Positions 10,002 through 17,811 of a stretch of DNA of 64,000 bases are shown piece after piece. Positions within the stretch are counted from its first letter, which is position 1. Every line of letters starts with the position of its first letter. The stretch covers positions 759,963-823,962 of the forward strand of contig NZ_GL878507.1 in assembly GCF_000194945.1 (NCBI RefSeq), in the 5' to 3' direction. The translations under genes were made by a program, and so were the position numbers. The notes under the pieces were generated by a model. It was not told the origin of the DNA. It saw only the letters and a program-made list of their open reading frames with translations, and made no database searches. The DNA comes from Streptococcus sanguinis SK1 = NCTC 7863. Lineage in GTDB: Bacteria; Bacillota; Bacilli; Lactobacillales; Streptococcaceae.

Positions 10002-10023
10002 CGAAAGCCTAGAAAAATCTTTT

Positions 10024-11694
10024 TTAATCCTCTTGAATGGTAATTTTTTCTGCTAAAAAGTCAAATCCCTCCGGAATCAGGCTTTCCTCTTCCTTCTCTT
10101 CAGCCTCTGTCTTGCCATTGCGGCTGCGAGCTGAAAAGTCCGCCCGAATCTTGGTCCACTCTTCCAAGGAAATAGCCAAAATCTCTGGTGAAAAGCCTGC
10201 TGCATTGCTGAGGATATTGCCAAACATGGTATTGAGATTGTCCCGCTTCATGGTCTGCTCAGCGTTGAAATTAGACTCAAAAGCTAAGATAGCATGACTT
10301 TCATTGGCCGCCACCGGCTGCGAGCCTGCCAGCAAGGCCTTATCAGCTCCAGCCAGACTTTCGATAATCTCACCCCAAGCATTCTGCAGCTTTGTTAGGT
10401 TACTACGAGCCAGACTAGGATTCTCAACAGCCTCTTCTAGGATGGCATTGACCTTATTGCGGTCTGCTCGGTAGCCCTTAGACTTCTGCGGTCGAATATC
10501 CGAAGTTTTGACAGCTGCTGCAGGTTTCCCATTGCCATTAGCCAGCTGCTGTTTAAGACTATCTATCTCTTGTCTCAGACCCTTGAGCTCATCAGCTAGA
10601 TTATCTGGAATGACTGCCGCTGCAGGAAGACTGCTGGTCTCTGCCAGTCGAATGGTCATCATTTCTGTATAAATCTTGGGCTGCAGGCTGTTCTTGATGT
10701 CTGCCAAACTCTTGGTCGCCATATCTATCATGGCAAAGAGAGTGTCCTGCGGTGTCTTGAGGTTTTCCAGAAAGAGCTCACTAGCATGATGGTTCTCCCC
10801 GCCAGTTTTGACAATAATCAAGTCACGCAGGTATTGCAGGAGGTCCGTCACAAAACGAGCCATGTTTTTACCGCTGTCAAAAATCAGATTGAGATTATCC
10901 AAGGCTGCTACTGCATCATGAGAAATCAAGGCTGCTACATAGGCATCCAAGGCTCCTAAGCTGATGGATCCAGTGATTTCTTCAGCTATGTATGTAGTTA
11001 AACGATTTTCCTGAGTCAAGCTAAGAGCCTGATCGAGGATAGACAAGGCATCCCGCATACCGCCCTCAGCTCGACGGGCAATAATCTGCACACCTTCTTG
11101 CTCAAAATTAATACCTTCCTGCTCCAAAATCCACTCAATATGACCAATAATGTCCTGCGTCTCGATAGACTTAAACTCAAAACGCTGGACGCGGGAAAGA
11201 ATGGTCGCTGGAATCTTATGCAGCTCTGTCGTCGCTAGGATAAAGACCACATTTTCCGTTGGCTCTTCCAAGGTCTTGAGCAAGGCGTTAAAGGCCCCAG
11301 TCGAGAGCATGTGGACCTCGTCAATGATATAGACCTTATGCTTAGCTAGACTGGGTGCATAGGTAGACTTGTCCCGAATGTCACGAATCTCATCTACTCC
11401 ATTATTAGAAGCAGCGTCGATTTCGATGACATCTTCAAGGCTCCCCTCAGTAATAGCCTGGCAGATATAGCAGTCATTGCAGGGCTCACCGTCCTTTTGA
11501 TTCGGACAATTCATAGCTTTGGCAAAAATCTTAGCAACACTGGTCTTCCCTGTTCCACGAGGACCAGAAAAGAGATAAGCATGGCTGATTTTCCCTTGCT
11601 CCACAGCCTGCCGCAGGGTGGTGGCCACTACTTGCTGACCCACTAGCTGTCCAAAGGTCTGACTGCGATACTTTCGATATAAAGCTTGATACAT
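10024..11694 (-). CDS. dnaX: DNA polymerase III subunit gamma/tau
   Basis: The 556-residue clamp-loader ATPase has Walker A GPRGTGKTS near residue 45. A four-Cys zinc module (C-x8-C-x2-C-x2-C) lies at 63-78, Walker B VYIIDEVHML near 122, and sensor 1 LATTE near 153. The C-terminal part, from about residue 370, is the variable tau region. It loads the sliding clamp in the replisome. The ATG shares one base with the stop of the GAF gene upstream (TAATG), so translation is probably coupled. I saw no reason to propose a shorter gamma form here. Confidence 0.96.
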   Translation of the reverse strand: MYQALYRKYRSQTFGQLVGQQVVATTLRQAVEQGKISHAYLFSGPRGTGKTSVAKIFAKAMNCPNQKDGEPCNDCYICQAITEGSLEDVIEIDAASNNGVDEIRDIRDKSTYAPSLAKHKVYIIDEVHMLSTGAFNALLKTLEEPTENVVFILATTELHKIPATILSRVQRFEFKSIETQDIIGHIEWILEQEGINFEQEGVQIIARRAEGGMRDALSILDQALSLTQENRLTTYIAEEITGSISLGALDAYVAALISHDAVAALDNLNLIFDSGKNMARFVTDLLQYLRDLIIVKTGGENHHASELFLENLKTPQDTLFAMIDMATKSLADIKNSLQPKIYTEMMTIRLAETSSLPAAAVIPDNLADELKGLRQEIDSLKQQLANGNGKPAAAVKTSDIRPQKSKGYRADRNKVNAILEEAVENPSLARSNLTKLQNAWGEIIESLAGADKALLAGSQPVAANESHAILAFESNFNAEQTMKRDNLNTMFGNILSNAAGFSPEILAISLEEWTKIRADFSARSRNGKTEAEEKEEESLIPEGFDFLAEKITIQED

Positions 11695-12191
11695 TAGGCT
11701 TTTTCTCCAAACATTTCAAAAATCCAAGTCGTTTTTTCAAGCAAAATCTGAACAAACTTTTCCAGATATTCCTGATCTACCTTATCATAATCACCTGTCA
11801 AGGATGAGTCCAAATCCAGCACTCCAAGCAGTCGGCCGTCTTTTACCATGGGCACCACAATTTCGCTCTTAGCCCGGCTATCACAAGAGATATAATTGGC
11901 ATGCTGGGTCACATCATCTACGATAATCGTCTCTTTTTTCTCAGCAGATTCCCCACAGACACCCTTGCCCAGCGTAATATGGACACAGGAAACACCACCC
12001 TGAAAAGGCCCTAAAATCAGCTCACTCCCATCAAAAAGATAGAAACCTGTAAAAACCGAATTTGGCAAAGCTTGATTGAGCAAGGCGCTAGCATTGGAAA
12101 GATTAGCCAAAGCATTGGTCTCACCCTCTAACAAGGCTTCCAGCTGAGCCAGTAAAAGTTGATAACTTGAAATTTTTTCTTTTGTATTCAT
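11694..12191 (-). CDS. GAF-domain free methionine-(R)-sulfoxide reductase-like protein
   Basis: This is a 165-residue single GAF-domain protein of the YebR/fRMsr type. Cys residues sit in GGVSCVH, GKGVCGE and [11 protein letters not shown], which matches the three active-site cysteines of that family. [17 protein letters not shown] closes the domain. The family reduces free methionine-R-sulfoxide in the cytoplasm. The open frame extends to a TTG at 12224, but I place the start at the ATG at 12191, because the promoter TGATATAAT lies only seven bases before it. It is the first gene of a pair with dnaX. Confidence 0.82.
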   Translation of the reverse strand: MNTKEKISSYQLLLAQLEALLEGETNALANLSNASALLNQALPNSVFTGFYLFDGSELILGPFQGGVSCVHITLGKGVCGESAEKKETIIVDDVTQHANYISCDSRAKSEIVVPMVKDGRLLGVLDLDSSLTGDYDKVDQEYLEKFVQILLEKTTWIFEMFGEKA

Positions 12192-12198
12192 AGAGTCT

Positions 12199-12207
12199 AT
12201 TATATCA
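12199..12207 (-). promoter_or_regulatory. Leaderless-type extended -10 promoter of the GAF-dnaX operon
   Basis: TGATATAAT is followed by AGACTCT and the ATG. A TTGGTT lies 18 bases upstream as a possible -35. No Shine-Dalgarno sequence is present. Confidence 0.55.
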
Positions 12208-12220
12208 AAAAGCCGGTCTT

Positions 12221-13054
12221 TCAACCAAGCTTTTCTTTAATTTTGTTATCCAAAAATTCATCAATCAGTCTATTTACAATATCGGGTTGGTCGGTATTAG
12301 AATTATGTCCCGCCTTATCAATCCATTGAACAGACTTCCCAGTATTTCTTTCATAGGCCTTCAAATATCGTATACAAGACCCTGCACGATCTTCTTTTCC
12401 ACATATAACCAATTGTGGACATTTTACTTCATAAGAAAGTTTCTTCTCTACTGCTTCTGAAAATATCTTATATCCGTATCCCGCAAGACGAGCATACCTT
12501 TCTTGATCACCATCATAAACCATCATCATATCATACATAAGTTTTCTTCCATAGTCTGTTGTTGATACGCTTTTAGGGCCTGATTTCAAAAGAGATTTCC
12601 ATCGATAGATTCTATAAATTGCTTCCATATTTTTTAAGAGCCACAACTCTATAGCTGTATAATAGTTCCTTTGCAGAGAAGGTGAATCAATCGTAACAAG
12701 GCCTTTTAATTTCTCAGGAAAAAGTTGATCATAAACCTGTCCTACATATCCTCCCATTGACTGACCAATTACTATTGGATTTTCTATTCTCTCTTTGATA
12801 AATATTTCATCCAGCCAAGTTGCTAAATCAAATAAAGTAAAATCGAGACGAAATGGATAAGATGAAGCGTGTCCAGGTGCGTCCCAAACCAAGACTCTAT
12901 ATGTATCTTTAAAATATTCTATTTGTTTTTCAAATAACCTATGATCAGCAGTTAGCCCTGGTAAAAAGATAAGAGTACTTTGGGATGATTCAACAGCATC
13001 ATTTGTCCAATAATGAATTATTCCACTTGGTGTTTCATATATTTTTTCAATCAA
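12221..13054 (-). CDS. Alpha/beta hydrolase
   Basis: The 277-residue protein has the alpha/beta hydrolase landmarks: [12 protein letters not shown] (oxyanion region, near residue 31), [12 protein letters not shown] near 56, the nucleophile elbow GQSMGGYVG near 98, and [11 protein letters not shown] near 253, which supplies the His. The likely activity is ester or C-C hydrolysis on an unknown substrate. The only plausible start is the TTG at 13054, with GGGG about ten bases upstream, so translation may be weak. The gene is more AT-rich than its neighbours, which hints at recent acquisition (inference). Confidence 0.8.
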   Translation of the reverse strand: MIEKIYETPSGIIHYWTNDAVESSQSTLIFLPGLTADHRLFEKQIEYFKDTYRVLVWDAPGHASSYPFRLDFTLFDLATWLDEIFIKERIENPIVIGQSMGGYVGQVYDQLFPEKLKGLVTIDSPSLQRNYYTAIELWLLKNMEAIYRIYRWKSLLKSGPKSVSTTDYGRKLMYDMMMVYDGDQERYARLAGYGYKIFSEAVEKKLSYEVKCPQLVICGKEDRAGSCIRYLKAYERNTGKSVQWIDKAGHNSNTDQPDIVNRLIDEFLDNKIKEKLG

Positions 13055-13158
13055 AGTTCAATCCCCGCATTCTAATTTGTTTAATCTAGTTTATCGCAAT
13101 TTCACTCATTCCTTTTATTATAGTTTCTCAAGTAGGTTCACTAGAACATATATTCTGA

Positions 13159-13779
13159 TTACTTATCCTCCAAAACCTTCACTTCTTCACCCTCCACAAG
13201 CACAGCTTGGCGATTATTGAGGGAAAGCAGATTCAGCTGGTCGCTGTATGTATCCAGAGTGTCCTGGGCACTTTCGACAAAGGGTTCTTCGCCAAGATGA
13301 GGCAGGACATAAAAATCCACCTCGTTTAGTCCCTCTGTATTGCTCAGTTCTTCTGCAACGGACTTATCATCCATAAGCTTGTTATAGTCAATGTCCTTAG
13401 CTGTGATGATAGCACCAGCAGATTCGCCCACATAAACCATGCCATCCGCAATCTGCTCTTTTATCAAGGACAGAAGCTGCTTTTTCTTTAGTTCTTGCAG
13501 AAGATAAAAAGTATTGCCGCCAGAGACATAGAGGAGTTTGCTTTGGAAAATTTTTGCTTGAGCTGTTTCTCTATCACAAGCTGAAATATCTAAAATTTCT
13601 ACCTGAAATCCTAAATCTGCAAAGGTCTGCAGGGCTTCGTCAATATAACCTCTGTACTCTTCTACATTTCCAGACGTCGGGATAAAAAGCACATGTTTGC
13701 CCAATTGCTTTTTAGATGCATATTGTTTAAATAAGCTCTTAACTCCCGCAAAATAAGAACATAAAAATAATTGTTTCAT
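13159..13779 (-). CDS. Peptidase S51 family protein (PepE/cyanophycinase-like)
   Basis: The 206-residue protein has the S51 landmarks: FIPTSGN near residue 32, YVSGGNTFYLL near 83, and the nucleophile motif VGESAGAI near 117, with Ser in G-x-S-A-G. It ends in ADGM...PHLGEE-type sequence expected for the His-containing region. The family comprises aspartyl dipeptidases and related hydrolases; the substrate here is not known. The ribosome site AAGGAGG is strong, and it overlaps the end of a methyltransferase relic upstream. Confidence 0.82.
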   Translation of the reverse strand: MKQLFLCSYFAGVKSLFKQYASKKQLGKHVLFIPTSGNVEEYRGYIDEALQTFADLGFQVEILDISACDRETAQAKIFQSKLLYVSGGNTFYLLQELKKKQLLSLIKEQIADGMVYVGESAGAIITAKDIDYNKLMDDKSVAEELSNTEGLNEVDFYVLPHLGEEPFVESAQDTLDTYSDQLNLLSLNNRQAVLVEGEEVKVLEDK

Positions 13780-13790
13780 AGGATACCTCC

Positions 13791-13990
13791 TTATTTTTTC
13801 CTGATTTTATAAAGAATCCATTGACCCTTTCTTTGGCTATTGATGAGATGTAGATTCAAGTCTGTCAAAAAGTTTTCCAGTTTTTCTTGCTTTGTAAAGC
13901 CTGGTAGGTAATAAGCTAATTTGCTCCATTCACATGCCAGTAAGATGATTCCATCTGGCTTAAGTTCTAGGAACGCCTGAGTTAGATTCG
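13791..13990 (-). pseudogene. C-terminal relic, possibly of a SAM-dependent methyltransferase
   Basis: An open stretch of about 66 codons reads ...AFLELKPDGIILLACEWS... and ends ...GQWILYKIRKK before the TAA at 13791. The K-P-D-G-I-I-L-L motif and the following layout resemble the C-terminal strand region of class I methyltransferases. There is no start codon or N-terminal domain. The frame is interrupted upstream by the end of a different small ORF. I treat it as a fragment left by deletion; the family assignment is tentative. Confidence 0.4.
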
Positions 13991-14006
13991 ATTAATAAAA
14001 ATGAGT

Positions 14007-14096
14007 TTAAAATGCTGTAATCAAATTCTTTGATTGGTAAATCAAGTAAAGAAAAGCAAGAATAATCAGAAGGCCAATCATTGCTATATAAATCAT
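14007..14096 (-). CDS. Candidate 29-residue single-pass membrane peptide
   Basis: The ATG at 14096 overlaps the stop of the GrpB gene (ATGA) and has a strong ribosome site (GAGGGGG, seven bases upstream). The product is a hydrophobic helix (roughly IAMIGLLIILAFLYLIY) followed by a short polar tail (QSKNLITAF). Size and form resemble small membrane proteins or type I toxin-like peptides, but nothing more can be inferred. It could also be a chance ORF; the coupling and ribosome site argue against that. Confidence 0.45.
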   Translation of the reverse strand: MIYIAMIGLLIILAFLYLIYQSKNLITAF

Positions 14097-14674
14097 CTGT
14101 CTTCCCCCTCATATCTTCTGCCATAAAGCTTTTTAGCTTTCTCTGTATAGTTCTTGATAAAATCCGTTTTCGCCTCTGTATAGGCATCACGGTTGTGCTC
14201 ATATTGCTTCCACAAGGATAGCTTGAGCTTTTCATAGTCTTTAGCTACAGCAGGGTGCTCCTGTAAATAGTCTCTAAAGTAAAGTTCATCATGATCACCC
14301 TCATAGCGCAGATGCAGATGGAAAACCCGCTCGGCAAAACCACTCGGTGTGTAGCCTTTATTGAATGACATCCGCCCTTGGCTTTCTGACATGAGCAGAT
14401 AACCATTTTGCAGTAGCAAGTCTTTCATTACCGCCATATCTGTTTCTTTGGGAATTTCCAGTAAAATATCCACTATTGGCTTGGCCCAGATGGTCTCTAC
14501 CGATGTTGAGCCAATATGGCTAATCCGAACCAGCTGTTTTGCGGGCAAAAAAATCAAAAGCCGAAGCCGCTCCTCCTCATACCAGTCTTTCCACTCATCC
14601 TGATGCTCTCTTAAAAAAATCGGAAAAAGCTGCCACAGCTCCTCCAGTGACATTTCCTCTAAAGATGGACTCAT
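14093..14674 (-). CDS. GrpB family (UPF0157) nucleotidyltransferase-like protein
   Basis: The 193-residue protein has the GrpB layout: RISHIGSTSVETIWAKPIVDILLEI near residues 55-80, where the G-S-T-S and D-I-L-E residues form the nucleotidyltransferase-like core. FHLHLRYEGD and FRDYLQEHP follow. I set the start at the ATG at 14674 because AAGGAGG lies six bases upstream; an in-frame TTG at 14701 has no such site. The biological role of the family is unclear. The stop overlaps a small downstream ORF. Confidence 0.85.
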   Translation of the reverse strand: MSPSLEEMSLEELWQLFPIFLREHQDEWKDWYEEERLRLLIFLPAKQLVRISHIGSTSVETIWAKPIVDILLEIPKETDMAVMKDLLLQNGYLLMSESQGRMSFNKGYTPSGFAERVFHLHLRYEGDHDELYFRDYLQEHPAVAKDYEKLKLSLWKQYEHNRDAYTEAKTDFIKNYTEKAKKLYGRRYEGEDR

Positions 14675-14867
14675 AAGCACCTCCTTAGGTAATTTATACA
14701 AGCTTTTTCTCTAGTTATGATTATAGGAAAAATACACATCCTAGTCAAACCTAGTACTTATTGAACAGATATTTATTTTTGTAATATTTTTGAAAGGTTT
14801 TAGTTGTCAAACAATCTATTTTTTAGTAGAATGATGTCGGAGATATATTATTTAAAAGGAGTTCTTT

Positions 14868-15629
14868 ATGAAAAAGTTTAGGTTTGGCACTTGGCTTGTC
14901 CTGTCAGCCGGCTCTTTGTTGTTACTTTCACAGGCTCTTCCTGCAGAAAATGCTGCTGCCAATCAGAAGAACCAGATTAAGGTCCAGCTGCTTAACCATA
15001 GCGATGAAACAGCTATCGGGACTCTGGAGTTGAATGGAGAGTATCAGCTAAAGCTTGGGAAAAAGGACAAATACGGTCGGGCTACTGCTGCTCATGTACA
15101 AATGCAGGAGCAACACAAAGCCAAAAAGAAAAAGGAGACCAAGGTCACTTACAATCCCATCGGTTGGCACAATTACAAATTTTACTACGGAAATGGAGAT
15201 GATCGGGCTTGGCTCATGAATCGAGCTCATCTGATTGGCTTCACTTTCAGCGGCCTCAATAACGAAGGGAAAAACCTCGTTCCGATGACCGCTTGGCTCA
15301 ACTCTGGCAGTTTCCAAGGACTGGATGACAATAACCCAGATAGCATGCTCTATTATGAACATCGCTTGGAGCGCTGGTTAGAGGAAAATCCAGATTATTG
15401 GCTGGATTACAAGGTTACTCCGATTTACACGGACAATGAGCTTCTTCCTCGCAAGATTGAGCTCCAGTATGTCGGGCTTGACGCAGAAGGCAATGTTGTC
15501 AGCATCCAGCTAGGAGGCAAGGAAACCATAGATGAAGACGGAATGTCTCATGTCCTCTTGGACAATGTTTCTCCAAATGCAGAGATTGACTACCAGACAG
15601 GCACTGCTGTCAATACCATGATTGAGTAG
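14868..15629 (+). CDS. Secreted DNA/RNA non-specific endonuclease (EndA-like)
   Basis: The 253-residue protein begins with a Sec signal peptide (KKFRFGTW then a hydrophobic core, cleavage probably near residue 30). The nuclease core contains MNRAHLIGFTFSG near residue 122, whose His is the expected general base of the beta-beta-alpha-metal fold, followed by NEGKNLVPMTAWLN, typical of streptococcal EndA-type nucleases. It should degrade extracellular DNA, for example host traps or biofilm DNA, or take part in DNA processing at the surface. It stands alone, with a strong ribosome site (AAAAGGAG) and its own terminator. Confidence 0.88.
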   Translation: MKKFRFGTWLVLSAGSLLLLSQALPAENAAANQKNQIKVQLLNHSDETAIGTLELNGEYQLKLGKKDKYGRATAAHVQMQEQHKAKKKKETKVTYNPIGWHNYKFYYGNGDDRAWLMNRAHLIGFTFSGLNNEGKNLVPMTAWLNSGSFQGLDDNNPDSMLYYEHRLERWLEENPDYWLDYKVTPIYTDNELLPRKIELQYVGLDAEGNVVSIQLGGKETIDEDGMSHVLLDNVSPNAEIDYQTGTAVNTMIE

Positions 15630-15650
15630 AGTTATAGATCAGAACATACA

Positions 15651-15684
15651 AACAGACCATCGCTATGATGATCTGTTTTTTTAT
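15651..15684 (+). terminator. Nuclease gene terminator (probably bidirectional)
   Basis: AACAGACCATC and GATGATCTGTT pair with one mismatch around a 5-base loop, followed by TTTTTTTATT. The opposite-strand DUF3307 gene ends just beyond it. Confidence 0.7.
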
Positions 15685-15688
15685 TTTT

Positions 15689-16426
15689 TTACCAATACAG
15701 ACAGCCATAAACCAACAAGACTGCAATCATACTGAAAAGCGAGCCAATCAGGTAGTATTCAGCAAAGGACTGGCTTTCTGAAATCTTATTATAGCGGGCA
15801 ATAGACTTAGCCGTAAAGACTAGCCCAATGGCAGTAAACTGCCCGAAAATAAGAGAAAGTCCCATAATCAAGCGCTCCAAAATCCCAATCATGGCACCAG
15901 CCCCCGCAATAGTCTCTCCGCTGTCTTCCCCTGCCTGATACTTACTAAAGAAGAGTTTAAAGAGGATATTAATTGGCTTACCAGTAAGGGCGAAGAAAAA
16001 GAGAGCCTGCAGCATGAGGTAACGGTCAGTCAGCCAATTTGGTGCTGGAATTTGCTGCTGCCCTAAGAGAAAATAAAGAGCAAAAATGCTCATCAGATGT
16101 AAGAGCTGATCCAGTAAAAAGGCTGACTTTTGAGCATGCTGCCGGACAATCAATGAATTCAGCCTATTCTTCAAGAAGTCAATAAGCGCATGACTGAGCC
16201 AGACCAAAGCGAAATATAGCAGATAATTAGGTAAGATGAGCACCAAGAGCAACAGGGGCAAGAGAACAATTCCCAAGTGGAGAATTAAGAAATTCATCCG
16301 CCGGCTTTTGAGGTCAGCCATCTTCTGACTTTGAAGCTGAAAATCAGCTAGTACATGAGCCAGCAAAGTCAGTACAAGAATCGGATTCTGCATGAAAAAT
16401 TCTGAAAATCCCATAAAATTTGTCAT
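15689..16426 (-). CDS. DUF3307 multi-pass membrane protein
   Basis: The 245-residue protein has six to seven hydrophobic segments. It begins with LTLLAHVLADFQLQS near residue 19, a conserved H-x3-D-F-x-L-Q motif of DUF3307 proteins; its function is unknown. The ATG overlaps the satD stop by four bases (ATGA), so the two are translated together. In S. mutans a membrane gene (satE) follows satD in the signal-recognition-associated sat operon. This gene holds the same place, but I did not verify homology. Confidence 0.78.
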   Translation of the reverse strand: MTNFMGFSEFFMQNPILVLTLLAHVLADFQLQSQKMADLKSRRMNFLILHLGIVLLPLLLLVLILPNYLLYFALVWLSHALIDFLKNRLNSLIVRQHAQKSAFLLDQLLHLMSIFALYFLLGQQQIPAPNWLTDRYLMLQALFFFALTGKPINILFKLFFSKYQAGEDSGETIAGAGAMIGILERLIMGLSLIFGQFTAIGLVFTAKSIARYNKISESQSFAEYYLIGSLFSMIAVLLVYGCLYW

Positions 16427-17088
16427 TGTTCAGCCTCCTTTGCTGCCTGTAGAATCATTCTCATAGCTAAACGGCGATTTCTCAGATAAATCTTCAAACC
16501 AGACGACTTGAGCCGCTTACTAAGCGCACTGGGACTAATCTGCAACAGCTCTGCTATTTCTCCATGAGAAAAATTCTCGTCATAGATATATTCCATGAGC
16601 ATCCGCTCCAGAACCTCTCTCTGACTGCTATTCCACTTACTCTGGATAAATGAAGTAGCTGCCAACACCGTATTGACCGACTGACTGAGCTCTTCATCTC
16701 CCAAGGATACAGCTATACGGCTGCTGCCGTAGTCGTTCTTCTCATGAATAACATCAATGGCCGCGCGTGCCCTCCAGTAGGCCGGACCGTCCGCACCAAT
16801 ACTCTGCTCCCGATTGATATCCGTCACAATCTCCCCCAGACCAAGTCCAAAGCGAATCGGATGAGGAAAGCCCAAGGCAATCTGATCAAGGAGCTGCATG
16901 ATCTCTGGATTAGGCCGTAGCAAAGCTTGGAACTCATCTCCAGTCGTTACCGTGAAAGGTGACACCAGATAATCCCGATAATCCTGATTTAGCACCGCCA
17001 TCATGTCCTGCAGGTTCTTCTGAGCCTGCTTACGATTTTTCAGCTGTTTGGATTCTATTAAATCTCCAATAAGAGCAATATAAAGCAT
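16423..17088 (-). CDS. satD: SatD family protein with C-terminal HTH
   Basis: The 221-residue protein starts YIALIGDLIESKQL, then FTVTTGDEFQALL near residue 44 and RFGLGLGEI near 78, typical of SatD proteins. The C-terminal part (about residues 168-205) reads SHGEIAELLQISPSALSKRL, a helix-turn-helix, so it probably binds DNA. It leads a two-gene operon with the DUF3307 gene. Three direct repeats at an exact 28-base pitch span its promoter, which suggests autoregulation (inference). A strong AAAGGAGG ribosome site precedes it. Confidence 0.8.
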   Translation of the reverse strand: MLYIALIGDLIESKQLKNRKQAQKNLQDMMAVLNQDYRDYLVSPFTVTTGDEFQALLRPNPEIMQLLDQIALGFPHPIRFGLGLGEIVTDINREQSIGADGPAYWRARAAIDVIHEKNDYGSSRIAVSLGDEELSQSVNTVLAATSFIQSKWNSSQREVLERMLMEYIYDENFSHGEIAELLQISPSALSKRLKSSGLKIYLRNRRLAMRMILQAAKEAEQ

Positions 17089-17105
17089 ACCAAACCTCCT
17101 TTAAG

Positions 17106-17174
17106 TCCATTATAAAAGAAAATTTAAAAAATGTCCATTCAAACGGCAACTTTTTAGAATATCCATTGTAAAGG
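17106..17174 (-). promoter_or_regulatory. satD promoter spanned by three phased direct repeats
   Basis: The motif TCCATTNNAAA occurs on the plus strand at 17106, 17134 and 17162, exactly 28 bases apart each time. The first copy overlaps the minus-strand TATAAT (17109-17114) and the second overlaps TGGACA (17132-17137), a 17-base spaced -35. These look like binding sites for a repressor, perhaps SatD itself. Confidence 0.6.
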
Positions 17175-17179
17175 AAAGA

Positions 17180-17497
17180 CTATTTTTTCTTTTTTGGTGC
17201 TGGTAAGGCAGGATAGGAAGCTTCAATCAAATTACAGAGAAAGGCAGCATCTTCTACTTCTTTTATATGAAGCATTGGCTTTGCGCCTGGATAAGGAAAC
17301 TCATAAACCGGATTTTCAAAAAAATCCAGGGCTGGCTGGACTGACTCAAGCAACAAGCGATTGTCATAAATCCCGCCAAGTAAGCGCCCCCGATAATAGA
17401 GCAAATACTCTCCCATCATCTTGCGAAAGCTAATTTCTTGGCCTAAGCCCTGCAGCTGCTTCAGAATAAAATCCAAATATTCTTGACTAGATGCCAT
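17180..17497 (-). CDS. TfoX/Sxy N-terminal domain protein
   Basis: The 105-residue protein carries the TfoX N-terminal domain: ISFRKMMGEYLLYYRGRLLGGIYDNRLL at about residues 22-49, then FPYPGAKPMLHI near 68. It ends in APKKKK. In proteobacteria TfoX controls competence, but the small stand-alone Firmicutes forms have no known role. GGAGG precedes the ATG, and an extended -10 (TGGTATAAT, 17525-17533) lies about 30 bases upstream. Confidence 0.8.
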   Translation of the reverse strand: MASSQEYLDFILKQLQGLGQEISFRKMMGEYLLYYRGRLLGGIYDNRLLLESVQPALDFFENPVYEFPYPGAKPMLHIKEVEDAAFLCNLIEASYPALPAPKKKK

Positions 17498-17533
17498 CGG
17501 AATACCTCCATGAATTGATACTTTATTATACCA

Positions 17534-17811
17534 AAAATGGATGAAGATTTCCTGACTAAGAGATCAACTCATCTCCTTCAATTCGTAGTTTGTCTATCCT
17601 CAGGTAAGTAGAAAAGTTAGACATTATAACGGTGGTTTAATATATAGCAGTTTAAAAATAGCTCTCTCTCCAGTATGATACATACAAACCTATCAAAATA
17701 ATTATTAGGAGAGCATAAAATCTTTCAGCAGATAATAAAGAAGACATTAAATGATATCTTGTCCTCTTTTTATTTTATATATTCCTTAAAACACTTATAA
17801 ATTATATAAAT
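17534..17811. other. AT-rich non-coding boundary region
   Basis: I see no convincing gene, RNA or hairpin here. The base composition shifts to AT-rich, as in the ATPase gene that follows, so this probably marks one edge of an acquired segment. Confidence 0.3.

Noticed and set aside
13960..14235. 91-codon minus-strand ORF through the grpB end
   Set aside because: It starts inside grpB in another frame; the coupled 29-codon ORF and the methyltransferase relic account for the region.
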